NCBI GenBank assembly: GCA_947367285.1
Contig: CANBDB010000092.1
Location: 1-6,159, forward strand
Direction of reading: 5' to 3'
DNA from: an uncultured Clostridia bacterium
Lineage (GTDB): Bacteria > Bacillota > Clostridia > Oscillospirales > CAG-272
Length of the DNA: 6,159 nucleotides
Program-made: the position numbers and the translations under genes
Part shown: positions 1 to 5,267 of the stretch, piece after piece
How positions within the stretch are numbered: the stretch's first letter is position 1
Layout: every line of letters starts with the position of its first letter
The notes under the pieces: model-generated
What the model was told of the DNA's origin: nothing
The model's input: only the letters and a program-made list of their open reading frames with translations
Databases searched by the model: none

Positions 1-21
1 ATCATAAATTTATGAAAAAAT

Positions 22-306
22 CTACCGTTTTCCGTCAAACAGCTCGTCGTACAGCTCATCCTCATCCTGATATAAGGTGATATAAGCATCTCCGCGCTGT
101 TTTTCATATGTACGAATATTCTTTATTAATTCTTCATCCGTCATATCGGTGGTAAGCATAACGCAGGACGGTTCTTTTTTCTTTTCCTCTTGTTCAATGC
201 GTTTACTGAAATCGTCAAGAAATATGTCAAGGCGATTCATTACAAAAAAGCCGATAACCATAACACCGAGAACCGCGACTACTAAGATAATATCCCGAAC
301 TTCCAT
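22..306 (-). CDS. Small single-span membrane protein in the ktr operon, function unknown
   Basis: I do not recognise this 94-residue protein. Residues about 5-23 form one strongly hydrophobic segment (IILVVAVLGVMVIGFFV), followed by an amphipathic, charged stretch at 24-45 (RLDIFLDDFSKRIEQEEKKK). The C-terminal half is hydrophilic and acidic, ending in a run rich in D and E (about 81-91); there is a single Cys at 48. The likely topology is a short outside N-terminus with the tail in the cytoplasm, which is inferred only. It is a real gene: the start is preceded by a near-perfect Shine-Dalgarno (AGGAGGTGG, core at 314-319) with 7-nt spacing, and it begins 34 bp after the ktrA stop on the same strand. 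Position in the operon suggests a role tied to the KtrAB potassium system, perhaps as a small accessory subunit, but no motif proves this. Its stop codon is 21 bases from the window edge, so no terminator can be seen. Confidence 0.8.
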   Translation of the reverse strand: MEVRDIILVVAVLGVMVIGFFVMNRLDIFLDDFSKRIEQEEKKKEPSCVMLTTDMTDEELIKNIRTYEKQRGDAYITLYQDEDELYDELFDGKR

Positions 307-340
307 TATGCCACCTCCTTTTTAGATGTCTGATTTGCGT

Positions 341-994
341 TTATATGCGGAAGCACTTTTGTAGTGCCTTATATTCTCCGACGACCATTAAGGTCTTATC
401 CTCGGTCAGCACCGTATCCGGCGTAATAGAAACAGAAAATTTGCCGTTCTTTTTAATTCCCATAATGTTGATCTTATATTTTCGGCGGATATCAAGCTGT
501 CCTACCGTCATACCGATCCATTCCTTCGGCACGGTGACTTCAAATATGGCGTGTTCGCCGTCAAGCTCGATATAATCAAGGATATGGTCTGCGCTGTACC
601 GTATGCCCATCCAAGACGCAAGCTGCTTTTCGGGATATACGATCTCGTCAGCACCGTTGCGGAGCAAGAACTTTGCTTGACCGTCGCGCTCTGCACGGGA
701 GACCACCTTTTTCGCTCCAAGCTCCTTTAGCAAGGACGTCGTTTCAAGCGAGCTTTGGAAATCGCCGCCGATAGTCACAATACACACGTCGTAATTATCC
801 ACACCGAGAGTACGAAGGAAGTCCTCGTTTGTGCTGTCACCGATCTGTGCGCTCGTTACGAGTGGCATCACGTCATTGATGCGTTCTTCATCCTGATCTA
901 TTGCCATTACGTCGTGTCCAAGCTCGTTAAATTTTCTCGCAATATGCTTTCCGAAATTGCCAACTCCTACGAGCAGAATTGATTTATGTTTCAT
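341..994 (-). CDS. ktrA: Ktr/Trk potassium uptake regulatory subunit (RCK/TrkA family)
   Basis: This is the cytosolic gating subunit of a potassium transporter. RCK subunits of this type form an octameric ring under the KtrB dimer and respond to ATP/ADP or NAD(H); family members also bind c-di-AMP through the C-terminal domain. At 217 residues it matches KtrA (about 220) and is half the size of the duplicated TrkA. Residues about 5-125 are the Rossmann RCK_N domain, with the dinucleotide motif G10-V-G12-N-F-G15 and an acidic residue at the end of the second strand (D33 in AIDQDEER) that usually contacts the ribose. Residues about 140-217 are the RCK_C domain. The Shine-Dalgarno AAGGAG (1003-1008) overlaps the ktrB stop codon and lies 8 nt before the ATG; with a 12-bp gap this implies translational coupling to ktrB. 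Nothing looks truncated. Family assignment is firm; which nucleotide it senses cannot be read from the sequence. Confidence 0.95.
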   Translation of the reverse strand: MKHKSILLVGVGNFGKHIARKFNELGHDVMAIDQDEERINDVMPLVTSAQIGDSTNEDFLRTLGVDNYDVCIVTIGGDFQSSLETTSLLKELGAKKVVSRAERDGQAKFLLRNGADEIVYPEKQLASWMGIRYSADHILDYIELDGEHAIFEVTVPKEWIGMTVGQLDIRRKYKINIMGIKKNGKFSVSITPDTVLTEDKTLMVVGEYKALQKCFRI

Positions 995-1006
995 AGTATT
1001 ATCTCC

Positions 1007-2338
1007 TTATCCTACCGTTACCTTATCAATCGGTAGCTTCGATATATTTTTCTTTGTACCGCCAAAGGTGGCGTAAATCAAGGTAAGTCCTCCGACACGT
1101 CCGAAGAACATCAGAGCAATTAAAATAATTCGTGATACAGTACCGAGCGACGGGGTTATTCCGAGTGAAAGACCGACAGTACCGATTGCCGAAGCCGTTT
1201 CGTAAAGGCAGGTCATAAGAGGCAATCCCTCAACAGCACTTATGACTGCACCGCCGAGCCAAAACAGCACGATATACAGAAGGCAGATAGCAGAGGCGTG
1301 CTTGACGGTATCATCTGCAATTCGTCGTTTAAACATCTGCGCGCTCTCTTTCTTACGGAAAACCGAGGTTGCAGAAGCAAACAGAACGGCAAGAGTTGTG
1401 GTTTTCATACCGCCTGCGGTTGATCCGGGTGAGCCTCCCACAAGCATTAGGAAGATCATAAGTAAGAGTCCAACCTCACTGATAAGTCCGAGATTTGCCG
1501 TATTGAAGCCTGCCGTTCTCGGTGTTACCGCTTGAAACAGTGACAGCAGTATTCTTTCACCGAGGGCATATCCTTCAAACTCACAGAAGAAGAAATACAG
1601 CGTGGGAATGAATATCAGCACACCCGTCATCGCAAGTATGATCTTGCTTTGCGTGCGGTATTTTTTGACATGCCATTTGTGCCTGTATATATCCTCCCAA
1701 GTCAAGAAGCCGATGCCGCCGATTATGATGAGCAGCATTATAACAATACTGATAATGGGATTTGCAGCATAAGCCGTTAGTGACGAATACTGTCCGCTGA
1801 CATCTCCCATAACGTCAAAGCCTGCGTTGCAGAACGCCGATATAGAGTGGAACACCGCCAGCCATATTCCTATTACTCCGTGATCGACACAAAACACGGG
1901 AAGCATAGCAAGCATTCCAATGGCTTCGACGATCAGCACACCTTTGAGAATAAACCACGTCAGACGGACGATGCCGCCAACGCTTGGGGCTGACATTGCC
2001 TCCTGCATCGTGCTTCGCTGTCCAAGCCCGATCTTTCTGCCTGCGAGAATAGATACCGAAGCTGCAACCGTTACAACGCCCAAGCCTCCGATCTGAATGA
2101 GTATGAGAATAACAGCCTGTCCAAAATACGACCAATAGGTAGCCGTATCCTGCACGATTAGTCCCGTTACGCAAACAGCCGAGGTTGATGTGAACAAAGC
2201 ATCCGAAAACGGCGTTACAACACCGTCTTTGCTTGATATAGGGAGCATTAACAGAAAAGCTCCGATCAGTATTACTGCCGCAAAGCCAAGTAAAATTACT
2301 TGGAATGACGACAGCTTTAATCTATGTAAAGGTCGCAT
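1007..2338 (-). CDS. ktrB: Ktr-type potassium uptake membrane subunit (TrkH/KtrB family)
   Basis: This is the ion-conducting subunit of a Ktr potassium uptake system in the cytoplasmic membrane. Its 443 residues fit KtrB (about 445) better than TrkH (about 480). The fold is four M1-P-M2 repeats, and all four selectivity-filter glycines can be found: CVTG ending at G59, N171-A-G173-F, T275-A-G277-F, and G386-T-V-G389. The glycine/serine-rich stretch GGSPGSTAGGMKTTT at 301-315 matches the intramembrane gating loop after the third pore helix in this family. It is the first gene of the operon, with ktrA and a small membrane protein behind it. The Shine-Dalgarno AAGGAG (2348-2353) lies 9 nt from the ATG, with GAGGTG closer in. 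KtrB relatives are often sodium-stimulated; that cannot be judged here. I see no frameshift or missing filter element, so the gene should be functional. Confidence 0.95.
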   Translation of the reverse strand: MRPLHRLKLSSFQVILLGFAAVILIGAFLLMLPISSKDGVVTPFSDALFTSTSAVCVTGLIVQDTATYWSYFGQAVILILIQIGGLGVVTVAASVSILAGRKIGLGQRSTMQEAMSAPSVGGIVRLTWFILKGVLIVEAIGMLAMLPVFCVDHGVIGIWLAVFHSISAFCNAGFDVMGDVSGQYSSLTAYAANPIISIVIMLLIIIGGIGFLTWEDIYRHKWHVKKYRTQSKIILAMTGVLIFIPTLYFFFCEFEGYALGERILLSLFQAVTPRTAGFNTANLGLISEVGLLLMIFLMLVGGSPGSTAGGMKTTTLAVLFASATSVFRKKESAQMFKRRIADDTVKHASAICLLYIVLFWLGGAVISAVEGLPLMTCLYETASAIGTVGLSLGITPSLGTVSRIILIALMFFGRVGGLTLIYATFGGTKKNISKLPIDKVTVG

Positions 2339-2441
2339 TATACACCTCTCCTTATACTCTTTCTACTATATACATTTTACCAAAAACCAGATAAAGACGC
2401 CGTTAGCACTCTGCCGCGCGGTATTAAGATTGTATAAAGAT
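2339..2441 (-). promoter_or_regulatory. Leader/probable promoter region of the ktr operon
   Basis: This short gap must hold the start signals of ktrB unless the operon is read through from the ABC genes. AT-rich -10-like hexamers on the minus strand are TAAAAT (2374-2379) and TATAGT (2365-2370), but neither has a convincing -35 box at 16-18 bp. The space is too small for the c-di-AMP (ydaO-type) riboswitch that controls many ktr operons, and I see no such structure. The promoter call is therefore weak. Confidence 0.3.
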
Positions 2442-2470
2442 AGCCCTCGCTCCATTTCGGAACGAGGGCT
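2442..2470 (-). terminator. Rho-independent terminator of the ABC importer operon
   Basis: An 8-bp perfect GC-rich stem (AGCCCTCG paired with CGAGGGCT) continues, after one mismatch, into three more pairs (TCC/GGA) closing a 5-nt loop. It begins 4 nt after the stop codon of the ATPase gene. On the minus-strand transcript the stem is followed by AUCUUUAU, a short and interrupted U-tract, so termination may be partial. If it is leaky, some importer transcripts would run into ktrB. Confidence 0.75.
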
Positions 2471-2474
2471 TGAT

Positions 2475-3227
2475 TTATTGGTATTGATATGAATACATGC
2501 CGTCTTGCATCTGCTTTATTTTTACACCGAATATATCTTCGATAATGGGTAAGTTGCAGAGTTCACTCGGCGTTCCGCAAGCAATGATTCCTCCATTGTT
2601 CATCACGGTAAGCGTATCCGAAAAATCAAAGGCGAGTGGCAGATCGTGCATCACGGTCACGATCCCCTTGCCGTTATCGGAAAGCTGTTTTAACAGCCTC
2701 ATCAATTCAAGCTGATGAGCGATATCAAGATAGGTGGTAGGCTCGTCCAGAAGAATGTAATCGGTATCCTGCGCAAGTGCCATTGCTATGTAGGCGTTCT
2801 GACGCATACCGCCCGACAAGGAATAAAGCGGCTTGTGGGCAAACTCGGCAACGCCGACAGTCTCCATCGCTTTTATTGCGACCTCTCTATCGTGACTCGA
2901 ATACCGTCTTGGATATGAGAGATACGGAAATCTGCCGTGGAGTACCATTTGCTCTACCGTCATATCGGGGATATTCTTTCCTTGTGAAAGATAGGCAATT
3001 TTTTTGGCTATCTCATTTCTGCTTATTGTAAGGAGATTTTCGCCGTCAATAAAGATCTCACCGCTTGATAGTGACAAAATTCCGAGTATAGCTTTGAGCA
3101 GTGTGCTTTTTCCACATCCGTTCACGCCGATAATGCTTGTCAGCTTACCTTTTTCAAAGTCAACACTTATCCCATCAAGCACGGTCTGTTTTCCGTATCC
3201 TGCCGATATACGATTCAGTTCAAGCAT
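2475..3227 (-). CDS. ABC importer ATPase, FecE/BtuD-type (iron complex, haem or cobalamin)
   Basis: This is the ATP-hydrolysing subunit of a type II ABC importer and works as a dimer under the FecCD permease. All catalytic elements are present in its 250 residues: Walker A GVNGCGKST (34-42), Q-loop Gln82, signature LSGGM (137-141), Walker B YILLDEP (157-163, with D161 and catalytic E162), D-loop YLD (166-168) and switch His194. The signature reads LSGGMRQN where most relatives have LSGGQRQR, a conservative change that should not abolish function. The start codon lies inside the end of the permease gene (8-bp overlap) and has a strong Shine-Dalgarno, AAGGAGGA (3235-3242), 7 nt upstream. It is the last gene of the operon and is followed by a terminator hairpin. 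The subfamily is clear; the substrate is not, since these ATPases are shared in type by siderophore, haem, B12 and some molybdate/tungstate systems. Confidence 0.95.
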   Translation of the reverse strand: MLELNRISAGYGKQTVLDGISVDFEKGKLTSIIGVNGCGKSTLLKAILGILSLSSGEIFIDGENLLTISRNEIAKKIAYLSQGKNIPDMTVEQMVLHGRFPYLSYPRRYSSHDREVAIKAMETVGVAEFAHKPLYSLSGGMRQNAYIAMALAQDTDYILLDEPTTYLDIAHQLELMRLLKQLSDNGKGIVTVMHDLPLAFDFSDTLTVMNNGGIIACGTPSELCNLPIIEDIFGVKIKQMQDGMYSYQYQ

Positions 3228-4227
3228 TTCTGTGTCCTCCTTTTCCCTTGATCAGAATGAAGATAAAGAAGGGCGCACCGAGAAATGCCATAATGATACC
3301 CACGGGCAGCTCATACGGTGCGAATACTACTCTCGCCAGCGTATCGCATAGTGAAACGAAGCCCGCGCCAAACAAAGCGCATAGAGGCAACAGATGCTTT
3401 GACTCCGACGTAGCTATTCTTCTCACTGCGTGCGGCACTAAAAGTCCTACGAAGGAAAGCAGACCGCAAACGCTGACTGCCGCACCTGCCAACAGTGCGG
3501 AAAGCAGTAAGAATATTACGCGCATCACGTTCGTATTCATTCCAAGCCCTTTGGCGTTTTCGTCACCAAGAGTCAGCACGTCAAGCTCGTTTGAAAATGT
3601 CAAGAGTATCAAGACGGATATTAAAACGATCACTGTGGCAGGTATCAGCTTTGCGTAAGTCACCGATGAAAAGTCACCTATCTTAAAATCGAGGCTCTGT
3701 ATACTGATTTCGGGATTGAAGGTGGTGACTGTATCGGATATCGCGCCGAGCAAGGCGTTCAGCGCTACGCCCATCAATATGACCGTTCCTCTTGAAGCCC
3801 CCCATTTTCTTGCTCCGAGACTGACAAGCATCACGGTCAAGAATGCACCGACAAAAGCAAACAGAGAGAGCCTCCAGCCACCTATGATACCCAATGCCGA
3901 GCCAATAGTGACAGCAAGACCTGCACCCGCATTTACACCGATAATGCTCGGAGATGCCAATCGGTTCGCAAGCACGCCTTGAATGACCGCGCCTGACACG
4001 GCGAGCGCCATACCGCATATAAGACTTCCAAGAACTCTCGGCAATCTGACGTATAGTAATATTCTTGCCTCGGGACTCTGCATATCTCCCGCTATAAGCG
4101 ACGAAAGCATGTCCGAAAGCCTCAGCTCCGATGATCCGAAAAGCACACCGAGAACGGCAGCAAGAAGCAATAAAAGGATCGCTATACCGTATATATATCC
4201 TATCTTATTTTTTCGTAAGCTTTTCAT
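3220..4227 (-). CDS. ABC importer permease, FecCD/BtuC family
   Basis: This is the membrane channel of the importer. Its 335 residues and roughly ten hydrophobic segments are normal for the FecCD family, which forms a homodimer with two ATPases. Family landmarks visible are RLPRVL (61-66), whose arginines correspond to those that form salt bridges with the binding protein in BtuC, the GAVIQGVLANRLASPSIIG block (79-97), the GLLSFVGLLVPHAVRRI block (255-271), which contacts the ATPase, and the C-terminal LPVGIIMAFLGAPFFIFIL (307-325). Only one permease gene is present, so the channel is predicted to be a homodimer. The ATG lies 23 bp inside the 3' end of the binding-protein gene and has only a poor Shine-Dalgarno, so translation is probably coupled to that gene. 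The substrate cannot be deduced from the permease. Confidence 0.95.
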   Translation of the reverse strand: MKSLRKNKIGYIYGIAILLLLLAAVLGVLFGSSELRLSDMLSSLIAGDMQSPEARILLYVRLPRVLGSLICGMALAVSGAVIQGVLANRLASPSIIGVNAGAGLAVTIGSALGIIGGWRLSLFAFVGAFLTVMLVSLGARKWGASRGTVILMGVALNALLGAISDTVTTFNPEISIQSLDFKIGDFSSVTYAKLIPATVIVLISVLILLTFSNELDVLTLGDENAKGLGMNTNVMRVIFLLLSALLAGAAVSVCGLLSFVGLLVPHAVRRIATSESKHLLPLCALFGAGFVSLCDTLARVVFAPYELPVGIIMAFLGAPFFIFILIKGKGGHRNA

Positions 4228-5164
4228 ATAGTATCTCGTATGACTCTACCCATCTGTCGTTCGGCTTCAGATTGAACAGCGTTTTGTCCATTACGTGCAA
4301 TCTACCGTTTTTCACCGCATCAAGCGTACTCAGGGCAGGGTTCTCCTTTATCAGATTTTCAAGCGACTGCTTCGCCGCCTCTGTATCACTTCCCATCGTT
4401 ACCACGAAAATGTGGTACGGCTCTTCCCGAATGATCGCTTCTACACTCAAATTTTCAAGCAAGCTCGTGTTACTGTCGGCAATATTGATACAGCCCATAT
4501 CGTGAAGCATTTCGCCAAGGATCGTTCCACTGCTGCCTTTTGCCTTTACAAAGCTTGAAGCGGCTCGCAGCAATAGGACTTTTCGTTCATCTTCGGGAAT
4601 ATCTGAATTTTTGTACTCTGCTTTTATTTCATCGATCTGTGCCTTGATCGCAAGTCCGTTCTGTTCGTACAGATCCTTGCGTTCTGTAATGTCGGTACAA
4701 ATATCGAGCATTTTCAGATAATCGTCGAAGCTATCCACGTCAAAATATGCAACGGCAATTCCCATAGCTTCCAGTGTTTCCCTCATCTCAACATTGGAGG
4801 CAGTGGACGCGCTTGCGATAACAAAATCGGGGTCTGCTGATATGAGAAGCTCAAGACTCGGAGAATGCGCGCCGCCGATATTGACGGCATCGTCAAGCTC
4901 AAGCCCGAAATCCTCCCAAGCATCCTCAGCAGATGCGCAAAGCTTGCCACCCGCAAGCATCCAAACGTCCGCGAAGCTTCCAAGAAGGGCGGCAACTCGC
5001 TCGGGGTTCTTTTTGATATTCACCTCTCGACCGAGGGCATCGGTAAAGACTACCGTATTTTTGTTCTCGTTTTTCGGTTGACCGTTACACGCTGACATAG
5101 AAAACAGAACTGCTGTGATCAACAGAAAAGCGACGATGTTCTTTATTGTTTTTACTTTCTTCAT
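4205..5164 (-). CDS. ABC importer substrate-binding lipoprotein (FecB/BtuF-like, Peripla_BP_2)
   Basis: This is the extracellular receptor that delivers ligand to the permease. Residues 1-26 are a lipoprotein signal: a basic start (MKKVKTIKN), a hydrophobic core, then the lipobox MSAC with the lipidated Cys at 26. A short N/K-rich linker leads into the mature domain, which opens with the typical DALGREVNI...NPERVAAL segment (42-60). Two conserved glutamates, E105 (SPSLELL) and E242 (LSVEAII), sit where the two lobes dock on permease arginines in this family. The C-terminal LKPNDRWVESYEIL (299-312) is also family-like. At 319 residues it is full length. The Shine-Dalgarno (AGAGGA, 5168-5173) is only 3-4 nt from the ATG, shorter than at the other genes. 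It is the first gene of the operon, driven by the minus-strand promoter at 5219-5247. Ligand: iron siderophore, haem or corrinoid are the usual options; none is proven. Confidence 0.93.
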   Translation of the reverse strand: MKKVKTIKNIVAFLLITAVLFSMSACNGQPKNENKNTVVFTDALGREVNIKKNPERVAALLGSFADVWMLAGGKLCASAEDAWEDFGLELDDAVNIGGAHSPSLELLISADPDFVIASASTASNVEMRETLEAMGIAVAYFDVDSFDDYLKMLDICTDITERKDLYEQNGLAIKAQIDEIKAEYKNSDIPEDERKVLLLRAASSFVKAKGSSGTILGEMLHDMGCINIADSNTSLLENLSVEAIIREEPYHIFVVTMGSDTEAAKQSLENLIKENPALSTLDAVKNGRLHVMDKTLFNLKPNDRWVESYEILYEKLTKK

Positions 5165-5189
5165 ATATCCTCTTAAATGGCGTATTTCA

Positions 5190-5218
5190 TTGACAAATCA
5201 CGGAAAACGTGATATAAT
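5190..5218 (+). promoter_or_regulatory. Consensus sigma-A promoter for the sirohaem reductase gene
   Basis: A perfect -35 box TTGACA (5190-5195) and a perfect -10 box TATAAT (5213-5218) are separated by exactly 17 bp. Transcription should begin near 5225, giving a leader of about 43 nt before the ATG at 5268. With both hexamers at consensus, the promoter would be strong unless repressed, which fits the overlapping palindromes. Confidence 0.88.
5197..5213. repeat. Short inverted repeat, candidate operator in the promoter spacer
   Basis: ATCACG and CGTGAT (5197-5202 and 5208-5213) form a perfect 6-bp inverted repeat around a 5-bp spacer. It fills the gap between the -35 and -10 boxes of the plus-strand promoter and covers the predicted start site of the minus-strand transcript. 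A bound protein would block the first promoter. It is offset from the larger dyad, so it may be a separate site or chance. Confidence 0.5.
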
Positions 5219-5247
5219 ATTATATCATAAAAACAGATGTAAGTCAA
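5219..5247 (-). promoter_or_regulatory. Sigma-A promoter for the ABC importer operon
   Basis: On the minus strand a -35 box TTGACT (5247-5242) and a perfect -10 box TATAAT (5224-5219) are separated by 17 bp. The predicted start is near 5212, giving a leader of about 48 nt before the binding-protein ATG. Its -10 box abuts that of the opposing promoter, and its -35 box lies within the leader of the plus-strand gene. The two promoters therefore cannot hold polymerase at the same time. Confidence 0.82.
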
Positions 5248-5267
5248 TGAAATCGAGGTAAACAGCT

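Larger units (their letters stand above)
5184..5253. repeat. 70-bp dyad spanning the divergent promoters (palindrome plus outer inverted repeat)
   Basis: Two nested inverted repeats share one axis between 5218 and 5219. The centre is a perfect 18-bp palindrome, TGATATAATATTATATCA (5210-5227). The outer arms are a perfect 11-bp inverted repeat, ATTTCATTGAC (5184-5194) and GTCAATGAAAT (5243-5253). The bases between centre and arms are not symmetric. The centre contains both -10 boxes and the arms contain most of both -35 boxes. The outer arms match beyond the -35 hexamers, which promoter function alone does not require, so a dimeric or tetrameric DNA-binding regulator is plausible. No known operator matches well: the centre resembles a Fur/PerR box but lacks the central spacer base of the 7-1-7 form. 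Confidence 0.85.

Noticed and set aside
2..15. Perfect 14-bp palindrome TCATAAATTTATGA just downstream of the small membrane protein gene.
   Set aside because: It is too AT-rich to act as a terminator stem, and on the minus transcript the T-run precedes the hairpin instead of following it. With the window ending here, chance or part of a neighbouring promoter cannot be told apart.
341..994. Assignment of the RCK protein as full TrkA.
   Set aside because: TrkA has two tandem RCK units (about 450 residues). This protein has one RCK_N and one RCK_C in 217 residues, as in KtrA.
1815..2174. A 119-codon open frame on the minus strand within ktrB.
   Set aside because: It is a shifted-frame shadow of ktrB, rich in Arg, Cys and Gly with no structure. 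The ktrB frame itself is intact and has all four filter motifs.
2339..2441. c-di-AMP (ydaO-type) riboswitch upstream of ktrB.
   Set aside because: Such riboswitches control many ktr operons, but only about 100 bases are available and no matching paired structure or conserved core is visible.
3137..3658. A 173-codon open frame on the plus strand.
   Set aside because: It is antisense to the permease and ATPase genes, is rich in Ser/Thr/Pro as expected of a shadow frame, and shows no domain or convincing ribosome binding site.
5210..5227. Fur or PerR operator at the divergent promoter.
   Set aside because: The palindrome resembles TTATAATNATTATAA-type boxes, but its two halves meet directly without the central base of the 7-1-7 arrangement. 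The AT-rich symmetry is also partly forced by two facing TATAAT boxes, so I did not name the regulator.
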